A stretch of DNA of 64,000 bases from Solirubrobacterales bacterium (GTDB lineage: Bacteria; Actinomycetota; Thermoleophilia; Solirubrobacterales; Solirubrobacteraceae): the NCBI GenBank assembly GCA_027306855.1, contig DAHUYZ010000007.1:1-64000 (forward strand). The letters run 5' to 3'. Below are positions 33,910 through 46,746 of the stretch, piece by piece. The notes under the pieces are model-generated. The model had not been told where the DNA came from and did not search any database. It saw only the letters and a list, made by a program, of their open reading frames with translations. A program made the position numbers and the translations under genes. Every line of letters starts with the position of its first letter. Position 1 is the stretch's first letter.

Positions 33910-34655
33910 TCGACAGCCATACCCACCTAGATCTGTGCGAGCAGCCGGACACCGAGTTGGTGGCAGATGCCGTGGCGGCCGGTGTGACGCGCATGGTGAC
34001 GGTTGGGACCACCAGCGCTTCCTGCCGCGCCGCGCTCGCGGCGGCCGAGGCCTTCCCGCAGGTCTACGCCGCGATCGGCCGCCATCCCAACGAGGCGCAC
34101 GGCTTCGACGACGCCGACCTGACAGAGCTCGAGGCGCTCGCTGCGCATGAGCGCTGCGTGGCGATCGGCGAGACTGGCCTCGACTTCTACCGCGAAGGGG
34201 CTCCTCCGGCCGATCAGGAGCGCGCCCTCTCTGCCCAGATCGAGCTTGCGCGCGAGACGGGCAAGCCGCTCGTGATCCACACGAGGGCCGCCGCCGATCA
34301 GACGCTCGACAGGCTCGCCGCCGAGGCCGACGGGGTGCAGGTCGTCCTGCACTGCTTCTCGATGCCCGACCGCCTGCAGGAGTGCCTCGATCGCGGCTAT
34401 GCGATCTCGTTCGCCGGCAACGTCACGTACAAGAGCGCCGGCGACCTCGCCCAGGCGGCGAGCGCAGTGCCTGAGGACCGACTCCTGGTCGAGACCGACG
34501 CCCCCTACCTGACGCCCCAGGCCGTTCGCAAGCACCGCAACCAGCCGGCCTACGTGATCCACACGGCCGCCTTCATCGCCGAGCTGCGCTCGATCTCGCT
34601 CGCCGAGCTGGACTCCATCGTGGAGCGCAACGCGGCGCGCATCTTCGGATGGTGA
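33906..34655 (+). CDS. tatD: TatD-family metal-dependent deoxyribonuclease
   Basis: A 249-residue TIM-barrel hydrolase. The GTG at 33906 overlaps the metG stop. Metal ligands appear in DSHTHLDL (H5, H7), GETGLDFYR, VIHTRAA, LHCFSM and ETDAPYL. Family members are 3'-5' exonucleases that act in DNA repair and degradation. Position between metG and rsmA is widely conserved. Confidence 0.94.
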   Translation: MIDSHTHLDLCEQPDTELVADAVAAGVTRMVTVGTTSASCRAALAAAEAFPQVYAAIGRHPNEAHGFDDADLTELEALAAHERCVAIGETGLDFYREGAPPADQERALSAQIELARETGKPLVIHTRAAADQTLDRLAAEADGVQVVLHCFSMPDRLQECLDRGYAISFAGNVTYKSAGDLAQAASAVPEDRLLVETDAPYLTPQAVRKHRNQPAYVIHTAAFIAELRSISLAELDSIVERNAARIFGW

Positions 34656-35473
34656 GCGTGCAGGCGCGCAAAGGGCCGAGCGCCGCCAACCGAAGGGGCC
34701 GTCGAGCAAAAGATCTCGGCCAGAACTTCCTGCGCGACCCAAACATCCTGGACGTGATCGGTCGAGAGAGCGAGCTGTCAGGGCAGGACGTCGTACTCGA
34801 GATCGGTGGCGGCGAAGGAGTCCTCTCCGCCTACCTCGCTCCGCGGGTTCGATGGCTGCACGCCGTCGAGCTGGACGAGCGGCTGCGCGAGCCGCTCGAG
34901 CAGAGCGTCGCCGGTGCCGGCAATGTGGCCCTCTGGTGGGGGGACGCGATGGAGGTCGATCTCGAGGCGATGAGCCCGGCCCCGACGAAGATGGTGGCGA
35001 ACCTTCCCTACGGGATCGCCGCCGGCGTCGTGCTGCGCACGATCGAGGAGCTTCCGAGCATCGAGCTGTGGCTCGTCATGGTCCAGCGCGAGGTGGGCGA
35101 ACGACTGGCCGCGGCGCCTGGGAGCGGGACGTACGGCGTCAGCTCGGTGCTTGCCCAGCTGGCGGGAGACGTCAAGGTCGTGCGGGCCATCCCGAGAACC
35201 GTGTTCGTGCCGGCGCCCAACGTCGACTCTGTGCTCGTCAGGATCACACGGACCGCCGCCGCGCCTGCCCAGCCGGTGCGCCGCCTCGTGCGCGCCGCGT
35301 TCGCCCATCGCCGCAAGACGCTCGCCGGCTCGCTCCTGCTCTCGGGGAACGTGTCGCGGGAGCGCGGGCAGATACGCGAGGCGCTCGTGCGGCTCGGGCA
35401 CCCCCCTGATGTACGGGCCGAGCGCCTTGCGCCCCAAGAGCTCGTCGCGCTGGCAAAGGAGCTGGAACTATGA
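34649..35473 (+). CDS. rsmA: 16S rRNA dimethyladenosine transferase RsmA (KsgA)
   Basis: A 274-residue enzyme that dimethylates two adenines (A1518/A1519) near the 3' end of 16S rRNA. GQNFLRDPNILDVI starts the domain, LEIGGGEGVLSAYLAPR binds SAM, and NLPYGIAAGVV is the catalytic NLPY motif; PRTVFVPAPNVDSVLV lies in the C-terminal lobe. It overlaps tatD by seven bases and ispE by four. Confidence 0.94.
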   Translation: MVSVQARKGPSAANRRGRRAKDLGQNFLRDPNILDVIGRESELSGQDVVLEIGGGEGVLSAYLAPRVRWLHAVELDERLREPLEQSVAGAGNVALWWGDAMEVDLEAMSPAPTKMVANLPYGIAAGVVLRTIEELPSIELWLVMVQREVGERLAAAPGSGTYGVSSVLAQLAGDVKVVRAIPRTVFVPAPNVDSVLVRITRTAAAPAQPVRRLVRAAFAHRRKTLAGSLLLSGNVSRERGQIREALVRLGHPPDVRAERLAPQELVALAKELEL

Positions 35474-36414
35474 CGGGAGCCACTTCGTCCTCTCAAGCGA
35501 TGGCCCTGCCACTTCGAGCGCTGGCCCCGGCGAAGATCAATCTGGGCCTGTTCGTCGGCCCGACCCGAGCGGACGGGCGGCACGAGCTCGTCAGCGTCAT
35601 GCAGGCGATCTCGCTCGCCGACGAGCTCACGTTGGAGCGCGCTCCCGAGGGGGGCGAGCACGATGAGGTGGTCTGCGCGGCGGTCACCGGCGAGAACCTG
35701 GCGGCACGCGCGCTGCAGCGTTTCCGCGAGGCGAGCGGCTGGGAGGAGAGACCGCTGCGGCTGACGATAAAGAAGCGCATCCCCCTCGCCGCCGGCCTCG
35801 GCGGTGGGTCGGCCGACGCGGCCGCTTCGCTGCGTCTCGCGAGCGCCGCCTCAGGACTGGGCGATGAGAGCCTGCTGCTGGCGATCGCGCAACAGCTGGG
35901 GGCCGATGTGCCCGCCCTCCTCGCGCCCGGACGATGGCTGGCCGAGGGCGCCGGGGAGCGCCTTCGGCCGCTCCTGCCACCCGCATCGCCGCTGGCGGTG
36001 CTCGTGCTGCCCAGCGCCTCCCATCTATCGACCGCCGATGTCTATGCAGCGGCCGACCGCCTGTCGATCGCGCGCGAGACAGACTCGCTCGTGGAGCTGG
36101 CCTGCGCCTTGCGGCTTGCATTTGAGCAAGGCGCGCCGCTGCCCCGCGAAGAGTCGTTGCTCGACAACGACCTCCAAGCCGCCGCGATCGAGCTCTGTCC
36201 GGATATCAAGCGGATGCTCGCGCGCGTCCGCGAATCGAGAGCCGAGATCGCGCTCCTCAGCGGCTCCGGTCCTACCGTCATCGGACTGTTCTCGGGACCA
36301 GACGCAATCGATCGCGCACGGCAAGCCGCACAGTCTCTCGGAGACTTGGCGCCCGCGCCGATCGTGGCGGTCGCCGTGCAGCTCGACTTCGCCCAAGCGC
36401 ACAGCGTTGCCTGA
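35470..36414 (+). CDS. ispE: 4-diphosphocytidyl-2-C-methyl-D-erythritol kinase
   Basis: A 314-residue GHMP kinase of the non-mevalonate isoprenoid pathway. LAPAKINLGLFV contains the substrate lysine, PLAAGLGGGSADAAASL is the phosphate-binding loop, and LLSGSGPTVIGLFSG is motif 3. The ATG overlaps the rsmA stop (ATGA). It feeds polyprenol carriers needed by the wall and glycan genes in the window. Confidence 0.94.
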   Translation: MTGATSSSQAMALPLRALAPAKINLGLFVGPTRADGRHELVSVMQAISLADELTLERAPEGGEHDEVVCAAVTGENLAARALQRFREASGWEERPLRLTIKKRIPLAAGLGGGSADAAASLRLASAASGLGDESLLLAIAQQLGADVPALLAPGRWLAEGAGERLRPLLPPASPLAVLVLPSASHLSTADVYAAADRLSIARETDSLVELACALRLAFEQGAPLPREESLLDNDLQAAAIELCPDIKRMLARVRESRAEIALLSGSGPTVIGLFSGPDAIDRARQAAQSLGDLAPAPIVAVAVQLDFAQAHSVA

Positions 36415-36473
36415 AGGCCTCGCCTTACGTAACAATTAGGAGCGTCCCGACCAGGATTGAATGAGAGCGAGCG

Positions 36474-36686
36474 ATGAGCACCAGCACAACCGCCGATCTG
36501 CTTGCCGTCTGCGCGGGCGTGTTCGGCCTTGCGCTGTTCGCCGGCCTGATCCTGATTCCCGCGCTTGGCTCCTACTCGCGCCTGTGGGAGCGACTTGCGG
36601 CGAGCATCCTTTCGCTCTACGTGCTGGCCGCGCTCGTCGGCACAGGCGTGCTCGGCGCGCTCGCAGCCGTGTACTTCTGGGGCTGA
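36474..36686 (+). CDS. Small two-helix membrane protein, unknown function
   Basis: A 70-residue protein with two hydrophobic helices (about 7-30 and 42-68) joined by a short polar stretch LGSYSRLWER. A GAGAGCGAG purine run precedes the ATG. It lies 28 bases before the PucR-type regulator. No family recognised. Confidence 0.55.
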   Translation: MSTSTTADLLAVCAGVFGLALFAGLILIPALGSYSRLWERLAASILSLYVLAALVGTGVLGALAAVYFWG

Positions 36687-36714
36687 AAGCGCTGGCGCGC
36701 CCAAGGAGAAGCTG

Positions 36715-37929
36715 ATGTCCGAGTTGCTCGGGCTTGATGCCGTAACCGAGGCCGTCGAGTCGGGAGCAGGGCTGCCCGAGGTCGTACGCGCCGCCGCCCG
36801 CGCGCTCGACGGAAGCCTTGCCGTCGCTGACGCCTCTGGCGCAGTGATCGCTGTGGCGGCGCGCTCACATGCAGACGAGCGCTCTCTGCATGCGGGCGGC
36901 GACGGCGTGATCACGGTGGCGCTGCGCGTGGCCGACGAGACCGTCGGCTCGCTGCACATGCGCACACGCACCGAGCCGAGCCCGCTTCTGCGCAGGCTGC
37001 TGGTGACGATGATCGCCTCAGAGGTGCAGCGCGTGCGGGCGCCCGACGCCGCCTCCGAGACCGCTGCCGCCGATTTCATTCGCCGCGCCCTCGGCGGCGA
37101 GCGCCTTACGCGAGATGAGGTGCTTGCCCTGGCGGGAGCGCTGTCGCTCGATCTGCAGGCCGGCGCGGCCGTGATCGTCGCGCGTGCCCATCCCCAGGCG
37201 CCTACCGAGGAGGGCTGGCGGCCAAGGGCTCGCGCGGCCGCGGAGCGCGGGGCGCGCGCGCTCGCCGGCCGTTCGATCGCGGCCCTCTCCGAGCGCGAGG
37301 GCGTGACGGGGGTCGAGGTCGTGCTGGTCGTCCCCGGCGGCGACGAGCAACTTGCCGCCCGCGCCACCGAGGCTGTGCTGCGCGAGATGCAGAGCGCGCT
37401 CGGCGGTTGCACGTTCGCGCTCGGTCACAGCCGGATCACCAAAGATCCAAGCGATCTCCCGCGCGCCTTCGGCGAGGCGCTGCTCGCCGCCAACGTAGTC
37501 GAGGGCAGCCCGCAGGAGAGCGTGCTCGCTTTCGATCAGACCGGCGCCTACCGGCTGCTGCTCAGCGCCATGAGCGAGAATCCGAGCGAGCTGCAGCGCT
37601 TCTATTCAGAGACCGTCGAGCCCCTTCAGGCCTATGACGAGCAGTACGAGACCGACCTGATGCAGACGCTCGAGACGTTCCTCGAAGCCGACGCCAACGT
37701 CGCCGGCACAGCGCAGCGGTTGTTCACGCACCGGCACACCGTCTACTACCGCCTGGAGCGCATCCGCGACCTGACCGGCCTCGACGTGAGCTCCAGCGAC
37801 GGCCGCGAGAAGCTGAGCCTCGGCCTGAAGGCGATGCGCGTGCTCGGGATCTCATCGGCCCGCGGCCCGGCTTCTGAGGATGGCGCCGAGGGAGGGCGCG
37901 TTCCCCGTCGCGGCCCGCGGCGCACCTGA
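36715..37929 (+). CDS. PucR-type transcriptional regulator (CdaR/PucR C-terminal HTH)
   Basis: A 404-residue protein from the ATG at 36715, with AAGGAGAAG four bases before it. The N-terminal 120 residues form a GAF-like sensory part. The middle (155-300) resembles the GGDEF-like domain of CdaR proteins. The C-terminal helix-turn-helix is LETFLEADANVAGTAQRLFTHRHTVYYRLERIRDLTGLD. Family members respond to small metabolites; the target here is unknown. Confidence 0.85.
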   Translation: MSELLGLDAVTEAVESGAGLPEVVRAAARALDGSLAVADASGAVIAVAARSHADERSLHAGGDGVITVALRVADETVGSLHMRTRTEPSPLLRRLLVTMIASEVQRVRAPDAASETAAADFIRRALGGERLTRDEVLALAGALSLDLQAGAAVIVARAHPQAPTEEGWRPRARAAAERGARALAGRSIAALSEREGVTGVEVVLVVPGGDEQLAARATEAVLREMQSALGGCTFALGHSRITKDPSDLPRAFGEALLAANVVEGSPQESVLAFDQTGAYRLLLSAMSENPSELQRFYSETVEPLQAYDEQYETDLMQTLETFLEADANVAGTAQRLFTHRHTVYYRLERIRDLTGLDVSSSDGREKLSLGLKAMRVLGISSARGPASEDGAEGGRVPRRGPRRT

Positions 37930-37998
37930 GGACCCCGTCAATTCCCATCCACGTCCCGGCCACCCCAAATGCACCATCTACTCTGGCGGGGGTCGTGG

Positions 37999-38598
37999 TC
38001 AGCCCCTAGCAGCGAACACGACTGCGTACGTGGCTCCGCGGCGGCCTCCAGCCAGCCTGCGCGGCACAGCTGGCGCGATGCCGACGCCGATTTCCCTGTA
38101 TTCGCCGCTCAGCATGATCTCGCGGTGGGGAGCCGAGCGCATCCACTGGGCGACCATCGCCGCCGGCGTGGAAAGCCCGCCCGTGCCCCAGCCGATGTTC
38201 TGTCCCGCCGCCAGCCGCCGCGCCCCGTGGCCGTAGCGCGAGCCGATGATGCGCTGCCATGGGGTCCGTCCCGTCAGCGAGTTATCGCCGAAATAGTCTC
38301 CCCTCACCATGTCGCTGGCCTGCCCGCCCGCCATCCTCTGCAGGTAACCGCTCAAGCGCAGCGTCCTCGCGTGATGGGCGCTGCGTTCGTGCTCGATCAG
38401 GCACAGCGTCGCGGCCAGCGCGCGCGCCAGCGTCTTGCGCGTCGGTCTTGCGTACGCGCCGACGCACCGGGCGACTCGCGCGACCCGCACCGTCTTAGCC
38501 TTGCGTCCCATCGCCTCCGCAACCTGGCTGTTGCCGTTCAACAGGCTCGCGGCGACGACCAGCATCGTCATTGCCGCACTCCTCGCGCTGCGCTTCAT
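37999..38598 (-). CDS. Secreted CAP (SCP/PR1) domain protein
   Basis: A 199-residue protein with an N-terminal export signal (residues 1-30). The CAP domain carries CLIEHERSAHHARTLRLSGYLQRMAGGQASDMVRGDYFGDN, QNIGWGTGG and TPAAMVAQWMRSAPHREIMLSGEYREIGVGIA, all family landmarks. CAP proteins in bacteria are common but mostly of unknown role, often at the cell envelope. An AGGGGGT lies upstream of the ATG. Confidence 0.88.
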   Translation of the reverse strand: MKRSARSAAMTMLVVAASLLNGNSQVAEAMGRKAKTVRVARVARCVGAYARPTRKTLARALAATLCLIEHERSAHHARTLRLSGYLQRMAGGQASDMVRGDYFGDNSLTGRTPWQRIIGSRYGHGARRLAAGQNIGWGTGGLSTPAAMVAQWMRSAPHREIMLSGEYREIGVGIAPAVPRRLAGGRRGATYAVVFAARG

Positions 38599-38699
38599 CT
38601 CGACCCCCTAGCGTGATCTGCCCCTAACAGTCAAGAACCCAGGCGCGATTCTGCCAGGCGTGGACGACGCGGGCGTCGGTAGCATCTCCTGTGTCCCTT

Positions 38700-38770
38700 T
38701 GGGGGGTCGTCTAATGGCAGGACATCAGGTTTTGGTCCTGAGAATCGGGGTTCGAATCCCTGCCCCCCAG
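38700..38770 (+). tRNA. tRNA-Gln (anticodon TTG)
   Basis: TGGGGGG (38700-38706) pairs with CCCCCCA (38763-38769), discriminator G at 38770. The anticodon loop TTTTGGT gives TTG. The T-arm reads GGGTTCGAATCCC-like. CCA is not encoded. The likely -35 region of glmU would lie within its 3' half. Confidence 0.95.
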
Positions 38771-38782
38771 CCTCATCGCATC

Positions 38783-38788
38783 TAAAGT
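38783..38788 (+). promoter_or_regulatory. -10 element (TAAAGT) of glmU, leaderless layout
   Basis: TAAAGT ends seven bases before the ATG at 38796. The promoter would overlap the end of tRNA-Gln. Confidence 0.5.
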
Positions 38789-38795
38789 CTGCACA

Positions 38796-40250
38796 ATGGC
38801 CGCCCCCCCGACCGTCCTGATCCTCGCCGCCGGGCAGGGGACACGCATGAGATCGGCGACGCCGAAGGTTCTGCACGATCTGTGCGGGATACCGATGGTG
38901 CTGTGGCCGGTCCGGGCCGCGCTGGCCGCGGGGGCAGGCCGGGTGGTCGTCGTCGACTCGCCCGCGCGTGCGCTCGATGGGGTTCTGCCGGAGGGAGTCG
39001 AGCTGACGGTGCAGCCCCAGTCCGACGGCACGGGCGGGGCTGCTCGGGCCGCCGCCGGATCGATCGACCCCGATGCGCCGGTCCTGGTGTTGAGCGGCGA
39101 CGTCCCACTCGTCAGCGCAGAGGCGATCGGCGAGCTGCTGCAGGCGCACGCCGTCGGTGGAGCCGGCGCAACTATGGCTACAACCGTGCTCGATGACCCG
39201 GCCGGCTATGGCCGCGTCGTGCGTGACGCCGCCGGGTCGGTCGCGCAGGTCGTCGAGACCAAGGAGCCGGGCGATGCCACGCCCGAGCAACTGGAGATAC
39301 GTGAGGTCAACACGGGTATCTACGTCTTCGCCGGCCGCACGCTGCTCGACGCGTTGCCTCGCCTCACGGCCGACAACGCCCAGGCAGAGCTGTATCTGCC
39401 CCAGGTCCTCGACATCCTTCGCCGCGACGGCGCCACCGTCGCAGCGCACGTCGTCGATGACGAGCGGCTGGTGCTGGGTGTCAACGATCGGGTCGCGCTC
39501 GCTCATGTCCGCGCGCTGGCCCAGCGGGCGATCTGCGAGCGACACATGCTCGCCGGCGTGACGATCGTAGATCCGGCGGGCGCGGTCATAGACGTGGATG
39601 TCCAGGTCGGCCAGGATGCTCTCATCGAGCCGGGCTGCTCGCTGCGCGGCGCCACAACAGTCGGCGAGGCGGCCCTCATCGGACCTCATACAACCGCGAT
39701 CGACTCGTATATAGGCGACGGCGCGCGAGTGGGGCCGCACACGACCGTGATCGACTCGCGGATCGGCTCTCGAGCGCAGGTGCGCGCATCGTGGCTCGAG
39801 CGCGCCACGCTGTACGACGACGTAACGGTCGGGCCGTTCGCCTACCTGCGCCCGGGCGCGCTGCTGCGTGACGGCGCCAAGGCGGGCACGTTCGTCGAGA
39901 TCAAGAACTCGGACATCGGCGCCGCGGCGAAGGTCCCCCATCTCTCCTACATCGGCGACGCCGACGTAGGCGAGCACACAAACCTCGGCGCGGGCACGAT
40001 CACGGCCAACTACGACGGCCGCTCAAAGCACCGCACAACGATCGGCAGCGGGGTGCGCGGCGGAGTGGACACGTCGTTCGTCGCTCCCGTCACCGTCGGC
40101 GACGATGCCTACACGGCGGCCGGCTCGGTCATCACGCAGGACATCCCCGCCGGAGCGCTCGGGGTTGCGCGCGCGCGCCAGCACAACGTCGAGGGCTACA
40201 CAGAGCGCCGCGCAGCCGACGCCGATCGCGATGACGAGCAAGGCTCGTGA
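38796..40250 (+). CDS. glmU: Bifunctional GlmU: GlcN-1-P acetyltransferase / GlcNAc-1-P uridyltransferase
   Basis: A 484-residue enzyme making UDP-GlcNAc. The N-terminal half has LAAGQGTRMRSATPKVLHDLCG, and the QSDGTGGAARAA and LSGDVPLV substrate motifs. The C-terminal half (from about 255) is a left-handed beta helix of hexapeptide repeats with FVEIKNSDIG, SYIGDADVGEHTNLGAGTITANYDG and the acetyl-CoA region. Its product feeds peptidoglycan and the wecB/dehydrogenase pair at 14.5-17 kb. prs lies 37 bases downstream, the usual Gram-positive order. Confidence 0.95.
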   Translation: MAAPPTVLILAAGQGTRMRSATPKVLHDLCGIPMVLWPVRAALAAGAGRVVVVDSPARALDGVLPEGVELTVQPQSDGTGGAARAAAGSIDPDAPVLVLSGDVPLVSAEAIGELLQAHAVGGAGATMATTVLDDPAGYGRVVRDAAGSVAQVVETKEPGDATPEQLEIREVNTGIYVFAGRTLLDALPRLTADNAQAELYLPQVLDILRRDGATVAAHVVDDERLVLGVNDRVALAHVRALAQRAICERHMLAGVTIVDPAGAVIDVDVQVGQDALIEPGCSLRGATTVGEAALIGPHTTAIDSYIGDGARVGPHTTVIDSRIGSRAQVRASWLERATLYDDVTVGPFAYLRPGALLRDGAKAGTFVEIKNSDIGAAAKVPHLSYIGDADVGEHTNLGAGTITANYDGRSKHRTTIGSGVRGGVDTSFVAPVTVGDDAYTAAGSVITQDIPAGALGVARARQHNVEGYTERRAADADRDDEQGS

Positions 40251-40271
40251 TGCCATGTCGCGGCCCGGCTC

Positions 40272-40277
40272 TACACT
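40272..40277 (+). promoter_or_regulatory. -10-like element (TACACT) before prs
   Basis: TACACT ends ten bases before the ATG of prs, in the short glmU-prs gap. Confidence 0.4.
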
Positions 40278-40287
40278 CCCGATTGAC

Positions 40288-41316
<1,029 letters not shown>

Positions 41317-41320
41317 GCTG

Positions 41321-41833
41321 GTGGCGTCCTACCCGTCCGCCTCCGGGCCAAGCTCTCCGGGGGCCTGGTTTCGTGCTCGACTGCGAGCGCTGCGGCCATG
41401 GCAGCGTGCCCTGATCGCGTTCCTGATCGTCCTGTTCCTGCTCGTCAGCCTGCTGCTGGCGCGCTTTCTGTCGGCCGAGAACATCGAACGCGACGACGTA
41501 CTCGCGGTCCTGCAGGCGCAGACGTCCGGCGACGCGCACGGCATCATCTCCCGGCTCCATGACTGCGAGGCCACGCCGTCGTGCGTGGCGAGCGCCACTG
41601 CAAACGCTCAGCGTCTGCGCCGCACGGGTTCGGTAAAGATCCTGTCGCTGACGTCCTCGACCGCGTACTCCCTCGCGGGCGCCACAGGCAAGACGCGCGT
41701 GGCCTGGACGGTGCTCGGCCGGCTTCCGATCGTGCAGTGCGTGCTGGTCAAGCGCACGGGGAGCTTCTTCTCCGGGGTTCACGTAGCGCTGCTCTCGCTC
41801 AGCGCGCCCATCGCGAACGAAGCGGATTGCTAA
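41321..41833 (+). CDS. Single-pass membrane protein, unknown function
   Basis: A 170-residue protein starting with GTG four bases after the prs stop. A basic proline-rich segment is followed by one membrane helix at about 30-48 (ALIAFLIVLFLLVSLLLARFL). The outer part (50-170) has three spaced cysteines and a strand-rich end and resembles a small exported domain. Likely cotranscribed with prs and rplY. No family recognised. Confidence 0.65.
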   Translation: MASYPSASGPSSPGAWFRARLRALRPWQRALIAFLIVLFLLVSLLLARFLSAENIERDDVLAVLQAQTSGDAHGIISRLHDCEATPSCVASATANAQRLRRTGSVKILSLTSSTAYSLAGATGKTRVAWTVLGRLPIVQCVLVKRTGSFFSGVHVALLSLSAPIANEADC

Positions 41834-41889
41834 AGTCCTCCACCGCGCGAACGACTCCATGCGCGCGAACACCTCTTCTTTTCGATCCG

Positions 41890-42570
41890 ATGGCAACAGC
41901 AACAGATACCACCACGCTCGCAGTGGCAAGCCGTGAGCCGCAGGGCTCGCGCGCCGTGCGCCGCCTTCGTCGCAGCGGTCGCATTCCGGGGGTGCTCTAC
42001 GGCGGTGGCTCCGATCCGCTGAGCTTCGACGTCGATGCTCGCGAGCTGCGGCTCGCGCTCGCCGGGGCCGGCGCTGTCGTCGACCTCAGCGTCGACGGCG
42101 CCAAGCCCACACCGGTCGTCCTCAAGGAGGCCCAGCGCGATCCTGTGCGCGGCGAGACGGTCCATGTCGACCTGCTGCGCGTGCGCCTCGATCAGCCGAT
42201 TCACGCCGTTGTCGCACTCGAGCTCGCCGGCGTGGAGGACACCCCCGGGGTCAAGGAAGGCGGCATCCTCGAGCACCTCACGCGAGAGCTCAACATCGAA
42301 GCTCTGCCCACCGCGATCCCTGAGTCGATCGTGCACGAGGTCGGGGAGATGCAGATCGGCGACACGCTTGCGCTGGGGGCGATCGCCGCACCCGAGGGCG
42401 TCACCCTGCTCGACGACGAGGAGCTCGTGATCGCGACCCTGTCGGCCCCGCGTCTGCAGGCTGAGGTCGAGGCTGAAATCGAGGCTGAGACGGAACTCGT
42501 CGGCGAGGGCGCCGAGGGCGAGGGCGAGGCGTCTGCGGCAGGCGATGACGGCTCCTCTTCAGAGGAGTAG
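41890..42570 (+). CDS. rplY: Large ribosomal subunit protein bL25 (CTC form)
   Basis: A 226-residue protein from the ATG at 41890. Residues 1-95 are the 5S rRNA-binding L25 domain (SRAVRRLRRSGRIPGVLYGGG; VLKEAQRDPVRGETVHVDLLRV). The C-terminal TL5/CTC-like domain (100-190) has VVALELAGVEDTPGVKEGG and a very acidic Glu/Ala/Gly tail. This long form is linked to general stress in some Gram-positives. pth follows directly. Confidence 0.93.
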   Translation: MATATDTTTLAVASREPQGSRAVRRLRRSGRIPGVLYGGGSDPLSFDVDARELRLALAGAGAVVDLSVDGAKPTPVVLKEAQRDPVRGETVHVDLLRVRLDQPIHAVVALELAGVEDTPGVKEGGILEHLTRELNIEALPTAIPESIVHEVGEMQIGDTLALGAIAAPEGVTLLDDEELVIATLSAPRLQAEVEAEIEAETELVGEGAEGEGEASAAGDDGSSSEE

Positions 42571-42573
42571 CTG

Positions 42574-43154
42574 CTGAAGCTGTTCGGAGGCGGTCCAGCC
42601 ATCGACTGGTTGATCGTCGGCTTGGGCAATCCGGGCCGCGAGTATGCATCCACCCGTCACAACGTCGGCTTCATGGTCGCCGAGCGACTCATTTCCCGCT
42701 GGGAGCTGCCGCGCCCCAAGAGCCGCTTTCAGGGCCACATCACCGACGACCGGATCGGAGAGGCCGGCGGCCCGCGCCCTCGCGTGGCGGTCCTCTGTCC
42801 CCAGACCTACATGAACGAGGCAGGCCGCTCCGTCGGCCCGGCGCGCGGAGCGTTCAAGGTCCCGCTCGAGCGCGTGCTCGTGATCCACGACGAGATCGAC
42901 CTGCCCTTCGGCGAGATCCGCACGCGCCTCGGTGGCGGGCTCGCCGGTCACAACGGTTTGAAGTCGCTCCGGCGCGAGCTGGGCGGCGCCGACTTCATGC
43001 GCGTGCGCGTCGGGGTCGGCCGGCCCTCTTCGACCGACCCGGAGGTCGTCTCCGCTTACGTGCTCGGCCGCTTCGCCGAGCCTCCCGAGGCGCTCGACGG
43101 CCTGATCGAGGCCGCCTGCGAGGCCGTGGAGCGCGTCGTGCTAGGTGAAGAGGA

Positions 43155-43158
<4 letters not shown>
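42574..43158 (+). CDS. pth: Peptidyl-tRNA hydrolase, apparent CTG start
   Basis: A 194-residue enzyme if started at CTG 42574, six bases after AGAGGAG. A TTG at 42610 is possible but has no ribosome site and would remove the LKLFGGGPAIDW lead-in. The catalytic histidine is in GLGNPGREYASTRHNVGF; other motifs are CPQTYMNEAGRSV, VIHDEIDLPFGEIR and GGGLAGHNGLKSLRRELGG. It releases peptides from peptidyl-tRNA that drops off the ribosome. Its stop overlaps mfd (ATGA). Confidence 0.9.
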
Positions 43159-46697
<3,539 letters not shown>

Positions 46698-46731
46698 GAA
46701 ACCCCTTAGCCACAACTTGGGTGCGATCCGC

Positions 46732-46737
46732 TAGAGT
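46732..46737 (+). promoter_or_regulatory. -10 element (TAGAGT) of the parvulin lipoprotein gene, leaderless layout
   Basis: TAGAGT ends nine bases before the GTG at 46747 in the 49-base gap after mfd. Confidence 0.5.
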
Positions 46738-46746
46738 GCCCGCGTC

